From NCBI GenBank assembly GCA_021106665.1, contig JAIOTR010000167.1, positions 1-17,965 of the forward strand: a stretch of 17,965 bases of DNA, read 5' to 3'. Below, in pieces: positions 13,623 through 17,965 of the stretch (positions are counted from its first letter, which is position 1; each line of letters opens with the position of its first letter). Under the pieces are notes generated by a model. The model did not search any database. It was not told the origin of the DNA and saw only the letters and a program-made list of their open reading frames with translations. The DNA comes from Bacteroidales bacterium. Lineage in GTDB: Bacteria; Bacteroidota; Bacteroidia; Bacteroidales; JAADJA01. The position numbers were made by a program, and so were the translations under genes.

Positions 13623-16091
13623 ATGAAAATCTCATATAACTGGCTAAAACAATATCTTGATTTTGACCTGTCACCTGATGAGTTATCAGAATTGCTTACA
13701 GATTGCGGTTTGGAAGTGGAAGGATTAGAGAAATGGCAACCGGTGAAAGGGGGACTAAAGGGGGTTGTAATTGGAGAAGTGAAAACCTGTGAAAAACATC
13801 CTGATGCAGATAAGTTGAGTGTAACAACTGTTGATATTGGTGGTGATCATTTTTTGCCAATTGTTTGTGGGGCGCCCAATGTAGCTGCCGGACAAAAAGT
13901 CGTGGTTGCTACCATTGGGACTAAATTATACACCGATGATGAAGTATTTGAGATTAAAAAAGCAAAGTTAAGAGGTGAACCTTCGGAAGGGATGATCTGT
14001 GCAGAAAATGAACTGGGACTTGGAACTTCACATGAAGGAATTATGGTTCTGGAACCTGAAGTTAAAACTGGAACACCGGCAAAAGACTATTTTAAAATTG
14101 AAGATGATTTCGTTTTTGAAATAGGCCTTACGCCAAACCGTACAGATGCCATGTCGCATATTGGTGTGGCCAGGGACATAAAAGCGGTTTTGGACAACCG
14201 GGATTTCGCCCAGAATAAAAACACAAAACGAGATCTTTATTTACCTGAAGTTGACAAATTCAGAACTGAAAATATGGAGCTGGATATTGAGGTAATTGTT
14301 GAAGACGATGATGCATGTCCACGTTATGCAGGTGTTACCATTCAAGGACTTGAGGTTAAGGAATCACCGGAATGGTTGAAGAACAGGTTAAATGCAATTG
14401 ACCTTCGGCCTATTAACAATATTGTTGATATAACAAATTATGTTCTTCACGAAACCGGGCAACCATTGCACGCATTTGATGCAGATGAAATTACCGGAGA
14501 GAAAGTGATCGTTAAAAAGCTTCCTAAAGGCTCAAAATTCATTACCCTGGATGAAGAAGAGAGAGAACTTGCCGGCGATGACCTGATAATCTGTGACGCA
14601 AAAGAAGGAATGTGTATTGGGGGTGTTTTTGGTGGAATCAAGTCAGGAGTTACCGAAAAAACAAAAAACATTTTCTTAGAGAGCGCTTATTTCGATCCTG
14701 TTCATATTCGAAAAACTTCTAAGCATCACGACCTACAAACCGATGCTTCATTCCGGTTTGAGCGTGGCGTTGATCCGGAAATAACATTGTTTGCTCTTAA
14801 AAGAGCTGCAATGCTTATAAAGGAAATTGCTGGAGGAGCGATTTCTTCAGAGATCAAAGATGTTTATCCAAATCCGATGGATAATGTTGAAGTTACTGTT
14901 TCATGGAAGAATATAGACCGCTTGATTGGGAAAACAATCGGGCAGGATGTAATTAAAAACATACTTCGTTCCCTGGAGTTTGACATTTTAAGTGAAAATA
15001 ATAATGGGATGAAGCTGAAGGTTCCTTTTTACCGGACTGATGTGATCAGGGAGGCTGACGTTATTGAAGAAATTCTGAGGGTTTATGGTTATAACAACAT
15101 TGAAATCCCCTCTAAGCAAAATTCATCCATTTCACATTCGATCAAGCCTGATCGGGAAAAGCTATTGGAAATAGTTATGAATTATCTCAGCAGCAATGAG
15201 TTTTCCGAAATAATGAATAATTCACTGACAAAGTCAACATACTACGAAAACAATCAAGGTTTTGATAAAAATAAATCTGTTAACATCCTTAATCCGTTAA
15301 GCCGTGATTTGAATGTTATGCGTCAGACGCTTCTTTTTGGGGGACTTGAAACCATCGTTTACAATATTAACAGAAAAAATTACGACCAGAAGTTTTTTGA
15401 GTATGGTAATACTTACACTTTAGCTGATAAGTCATCAGACGATGTAACCAAAAAATATCATGAGGTTAACCGGCTTGCCATGTTTGTTACCGGAAGGAAG
15501 GAAAAAGAATCATGGTTTACTGAAGACAAACAAGTTGATATTAACTATTTGAAAACTTTATCTTTTAACCTGCTCCAAAGATTGGGTATTGACATTAACA
15601 AGCTTAATACAAACAATACAAGCAAGCAGTATTTCATAGAAGGAATACAGTTTTTTCATGGAAAAAACAGTTTATTTGAAATAGGTGAAATTTCAAGTCA
15701 GCTGTTGAAGGAGTTCGATATTGACCAAAAAGTATATTTCACGGAATATAATTGGGATGCTATAGTAGAAATGACAAATGACGACAATATCCGTTATAAG
15801 GCTATTCCAAAATTCCCTGAAGTACGAAGAGACCTTGCACTGCTGATTGATACATCAGTAGCCTTTGCTGAAATTGAAAAACTGGCTTTTCAAACAGAAA
15901 ATAAGCTATTAAAAAAGGTTAACCTTTTCGATGTTTATGAAGGGAAAAATATCGAAGCCGGTAAAAAATCATATGCTGTAAGCTTTATATTGCAGGATGA
16001 AGAAAAAACGCTGAATGATAAGGTCATCGATAGAATAATGAACAAGTTGATGAATGTTTATCAGAAAGAGATAAATGCTATTATTCGATAG
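13623..16091 (+). CDS. pheT: Phenylalanyl-tRNA synthetase beta subunit
   Basis: The 822-residue beta chain of the alpha2-beta2 enzyme that charges tRNA-Phe; the alpha chain (pheS) supplies the active site and is not in this window. Domains in order: N-terminal B1 (MKISYNWLKQYLDFDLS), the EMAP/tRNA-binding domain at about 42-150 with the blocks HPDADKLSV and VCGAPNVAAGQKV, then GLTPNRTDAMSHIGVARDI (168-186). The B3/B4 editing domain runs about 225-395 (RPINNIVDITNYVLHETGQPLHAFDAD; RFERGVDPE at 378-386). B5 is at about 415-492, the catalytic-like core about 500-715, and the C-terminal FDX-ACB anticodon domain about 727-822 (KFPEVRRDLALLID). The length is normal and no truncation is seen. pheT standing apart from pheS is common in Bacteroidota. 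Confidence 0.97.
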   Translation: MKISYNWLKQYLDFDLSPDELSELLTDCGLEVEGLEKWQPVKGGLKGVVIGEVKTCEKHPDADKLSVTTVDIGGDHFLPIVCGAPNVAAGQKVVVATIGTKLYTDDEVFEIKKAKLRGEPSEGMICAENELGLGTSHEGIMVLEPEVKTGTPAKDYFKIEDDFVFEIGLTPNRTDAMSHIGVARDIKAVLDNRDFAQNKNTKRDLYLPEVDKFRTENMELDIEVIVEDDDACPRYAGVTIQGLEVKESPEWLKNRLNAIDLRPINNIVDITNYVLHETGQPLHAFDADEITGEKVIVKKLPKGSKFITLDEEERELAGDDLIICDAKEGMCIGGVFGGIKSGVTEKTKNIFLESAYFDPVHIRKTSKHHDLQTDASFRFERGVDPEITLFALKRAAMLIKEIAGGAISSEIKDVYPNPMDNVEVTVSWKNIDRLIGKTIGQDVIKNILRSLEFDILSENNNGMKLKVPFYRTDVIREADVIEEILRVYGYNNIEIPSKQNSSISHSIKPDREKLLEIVMNYLSSNEFSEIMNNSLTKSTYYENNQGFDKNKSVNILNPLSRDLNVMRQTLLFGGLETIVYNINRKNYDQKFFEYGNTYTLADKSSDDVTKKYHEVNRLAMFVTGRKEKESWFTEDKQVDINYLKTLSFNLLQRLGIDINKLNTNNTSKQYFIEGIQFFHGKNSLFEIGEISSQLLKEFDIDQKVYFTEYNWDAIVEMTNDDNIRYKAIPKFPEVRRDLALLIDTSVAFAEIEKLAFQTENKLLKKVNLFDVYEGKNIEAGKKSYAVSFILQDEEKTLNDKVIDRIMNKLMNVYQKEINAIIR

Positions 16092-16108
16092 TTCGAATTT
16101 TTTATCAA

Positions 16109-16852
16109 GTGAAAACCGGTAATCTGATAAATATCACTAAAAAAATAGTACTGATTTTAAGAAAACTTTTTAAGTACTTCATTTTTATAGCAGGCATTAT
16201 AGCTATAATCGCAATTATATTAAGTTTTACAAGCCTGCCTTTTTGGGGTTATTACTGGCTGGGAACATCTGCTCTTACAGAGGAATGTTCGCCGGATCAT
16301 ATTATCGTAATGGGTGGTAGTGCAATGCCGGGGAAGTCTGGACTTATACGAACATTCTATGCTGCCGAAATTGCTGAAAAATATCCAGAGGTCAATATCA
16401 TCATAGCATTGCCAGGAGATATAAAAGATGATAAAAGCTCTCTGAACCTGATGAAAAAGGAATTGGTAATACGGAACATTCCTTCTCATAGAATAGCTTT
16501 TGAAAATATAGGAAAAAACACGAGGTTTCAGGTTTTGGAAATCAAAAAAATAATTCCGGATAATCAGGCACATATTATCATTGTAACATCTCCGGAACAT
16601 ATGCGTAGAGCAATTTTAGCTTTTAAAAAGGTGGGATATCAAAATGTTGGTGGATTGCCTGCATTTGAAGATGTTCATGATTTTGACCTTGTTTTTGAAG
16701 ATAAAGACCTGGGAGGAAAAAATAAATTTTTACCAGAAATTGGAGATAACATTAAGATCAGGTACCAGTTCTGGAAGCACCTTGAATATGAAATAATTTT
16801 TACCAGAGAAATAATTGCCCTTGGTTATTATAAATTGAAGGGCTGGATATAA
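16109..16852 (+). CDS. YdcF/SanA-type DUF218 protein, membrane-anchored
   Basis: A 247-residue protein with a lysine- and arginine-rich start, one membrane helix (about 22-41) and a DUF218 (YdcF/SanA/ElyC) domain from about 62. The domain shows DHIIVMGGSAMPG (63-75), the acidic GDIKDD (103-108), ENIGKNTRFQ (132-141), which replaces the usual 'T.EN' motif, and HIIIVTSPEHMRRA (155-168). Members of this family act in envelope and peptidoglycan-precursor or undecaprenyl-phosphate metabolism in some bacteria, but substrates are largely unknown. The start is GTG; no ATG occurs in frame until residue 68, after the helix. It begins 17 bases after pheT, without a visible promoter, so read-through from pheT is likely. 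The dehydrogenase gene follows 34 bases later, which hints at an envelope role. Confidence 0.85.
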   Translation: MKTGNLINITKKIVLILRKLFKYFIFIAGIIAIIAIILSFTSLPFWGYYWLGTSALTEECSPDHIIVMGGSAMPGKSGLIRTFYAAEIAEKYPEVNIIIALPGDIKDDKSSLNLMKKELVIRNIPSHRIAFENIGKNTRFQVLEIKKIIPDNQAHIIIVTSPEHMRRAILAFKKVGYQNVGGLPAFEDVHDFDLVFEDKDLGGKNKFLPEIGDNIKIRYQFWKHLEYEIIFTREIIALGYYKLKGWI

Positions 16853-16886
16853 ACCAAATAATTAGAACTTATAAATTTAATAGATT

Positions 16887-17965
16887 ATGGAAAGTAAAGA
16901 CAGACAGTTTGCTGTAACTCCTCAGGGAGAATCATTTCCACTCCCTTTTAAAGAAGAATACGATGGAGAATATCTCAGGATGGAGAAACTGGCAAAAGAA
17001 GCCAGGACAGAGGGTAAAGAGATAGTCGTTGTTATGGGATTGGGCTTTGTTGGTGTTGTAATGGCTGCCATAGTAGCTGACACAAAAGATGAAAATGGAA
17101 ATTATTCAAAATTCGTTATTGGGTACCAGCGCCCCAGTGTAAGAAGTTTCTGGAAAATACCATTGGTGAACCGTGGCGAATCCCCAGTGAAAGCTGAAGA
17201 TCCTGAAGTTGATGAACTGATCACAAGAACTACCACTGAAGCGAAAACATTTGTCGCTACTTTCAATAGTGATTGTTTAAAACTGGCTGATGTTGTGGTA
17301 GTAGATGTTCAATGTGATTATGCCAAGCAAGACCTTGGAGATATGCGAACAGGCGAAACCGACATGGCAGCACTGGAAGCATCCATGAGAACAATAGGTG
17401 AAACCATTCCTCCTCATGCATTGGTTTTAATTGAAACAACAGTTGCTCCCGGGACTACTGAATTTGTTGCGTGGCCAATTTTGAAGAAAGCTTTTGCAAA
17501 ACGGGGCTTGAAAGAAACACCATTACTTTCACATAGTTTTGAGCGTGTTATGCCGGGTAAGGAATATGTTTCCTCTATCCGTGATTTCTGGCGAGTTTGC
17601 TCAGGTTGCGACAAAGAAGCAAGGGATAAGGTGGAGAAATTCCTGCATGAAGTATTGAATACCAAGGAATTCCCATTGACAGTTATGGACCGTCCAATTG
17701 AATCGGAAACAACCAAGATCGTTGAAAACTCATACCGTGCAACTACCCTTGCATTCTTGAACGAATGGAGCCTCTTTTCCGAGCGCAATGGTGTTGACCT
17801 CATCAAGGTGATGAATGCCATAAAAATGCGTCCGACACACAGCAATATGATCTTCCCCGGACCGGGAATTGGTGGTTATTGTTTGCCAAAAGATGGTGGT
17901 TTGGGATATTGGGCATATCGTCATATTCTGGGATTTGAGGATGGCGATGAAGTATTTAAAATCAC
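16887..17965 (+). CDS. UDP-glucose/GDP-mannose dehydrogenase-type nucleotide-sugar dehydrogenase (cut by window edge)
   Basis: Open from ATG 16887 to the right edge, 359 complete codons with no stop. The family oxidises a nucleotide-sugar at C6 to the uronate in two NAD-dependent steps, feeding polysaccharide or LPS synthesis. The Rossmann motif GLGFVG is at 51-56, VVVVDVQCD at 136-144 and ETTVAPGTT at 183-191. Central-domain K277 and N281 (ESETTKIVENSYR) match the catalytic Lys and Asn. GPGIGGYCLPKD (325-336) contains the catalytic Cys332. It differs from common UGD in two ways. About 45 residues precede the Rossmann strand. The strand-2 region is GYQRPSVRSFWKIPLVNRG, where most members have 'GxDxn' with an acidic residue. 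Substrate cannot be assigned. No promoter is seen in the 34 bases after the DUF218 gene, suggesting co-transcription. Confidence 0.92.
   Translation, partial: MESKDRQFAVTPQGESFPLPFKEEYDGEYLRMEKLAKEARTEGKEIVVVMGLGFVGVVMAAIVADTKDENGNYSKFVIGYQRPSVRSFWKIPLVNRGESPVKAEDPEVDELITRTTTEAKTFVATFNSDCLKLADVVVVDVQCDYAKQDLGDMRTGETDMAALEASMRTIGETIPPHALVLIETTVAPGTTEFVAWPILKKAFAKRGLKETPLLSHSFERVMPGKEYVSSIRDFWRVCSGCDKEARDKVEKFLHEVLNTKEFPLTVMDRPIESETTKIVENSYRATTLAFLNEWSLFSERNGVDLIKVMNAIKMRPTHSNMIFPGPGIGGYCLPKDGGLGYWAYRHILGFEDGDEVFKI

Noticed and set aside
16220..16600. Minus-strand open frame of 126 codons
   Set aside because: It is antisense to the DUF218 gene, whose motifs are clear; the predicted peptide has no recognisable domain and an unlikely composition.
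17414..17845. Minus-strand open frame of 143 codons
   Set aside because: It is antisense to the nucleotide-sugar dehydrogenase, in which catalytic motifs are intact across this stretch.
1..17965. CRISPR array, insertion sequence or phage genes
   Set aside because: No regularly spaced direct repeats, transposase motifs, target-site duplications or phage-type genes were seen; the genes are conserved chromosomal ones.

Overview
The window is chromosomal DNA from a member of the Bacteroidota. The evidence is the AT-rich composition, the five-gene core operon of the type IX secretion system (T9SS, found only in this phylum), and several matches to the Bacteroidota promoter -7 box TAnnTTTG. No mobile element, CRISPR array, rRNA or tRNA gene was found. 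Almost every gene belongs to a recognisable family; the exception is a secreted or outer-membrane protein at 797-1867.

Left part (1-4698): the 5' end of leuS runs off the left edge on the minus strand. Divergent from it is an unrecognised signal-peptide protein with a barrel-like C-terminus. Three minus-strand genes follow, in transcription order a YitT-type membrane protein, a small zinc-ribbon protein and the dimeric glycyl-tRNA synthetase. Each of the three has its own -7 box, so they look like separate transcription units. The glyS box lies so close to the ATG that the mRNA may have almost no leader.

Middle (4699-11365): a 446-base AT-rich divergent intergenic region leads into porP-gldK-gldL-gldM-gldN, ended by a strong intrinsic terminator. 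PorP is an outer-membrane PorP/SprF protein, GldK and GldN form the periplasmic ring attached to the outer membrane, and GldL and GldM form the proton-driven inner-membrane motor. Two features stand out. GldL has an unusually long cytoplasmic tail built from degenerate repeats whose spacing is a multiple of seven residues. An exact 13-bp inverted repeat lies upstream of the operon, with its right arm just before the putative porP promoter.

Right part (11366-17965): recG starts from a promoter whose -33 element appears to lie at the end of the T9SS terminator T-run. Then come pheT (own promoter), a YdcF/DUF218 membrane-anchored protein with a GTG start 17 bases after pheT, and a nucleotide-sugar dehydrogenase cut by the right edge. 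The last two suggest that a cell-envelope or polysaccharide locus may begin here.

I did not find a wholly undescribed system. The most useful leads are the GldL tail repeats, the inverted repeat before the T9SS operon, the near-leaderless glyS and the hairpin in the leuS leader. Promoter calls rest on pattern matching by eye only.
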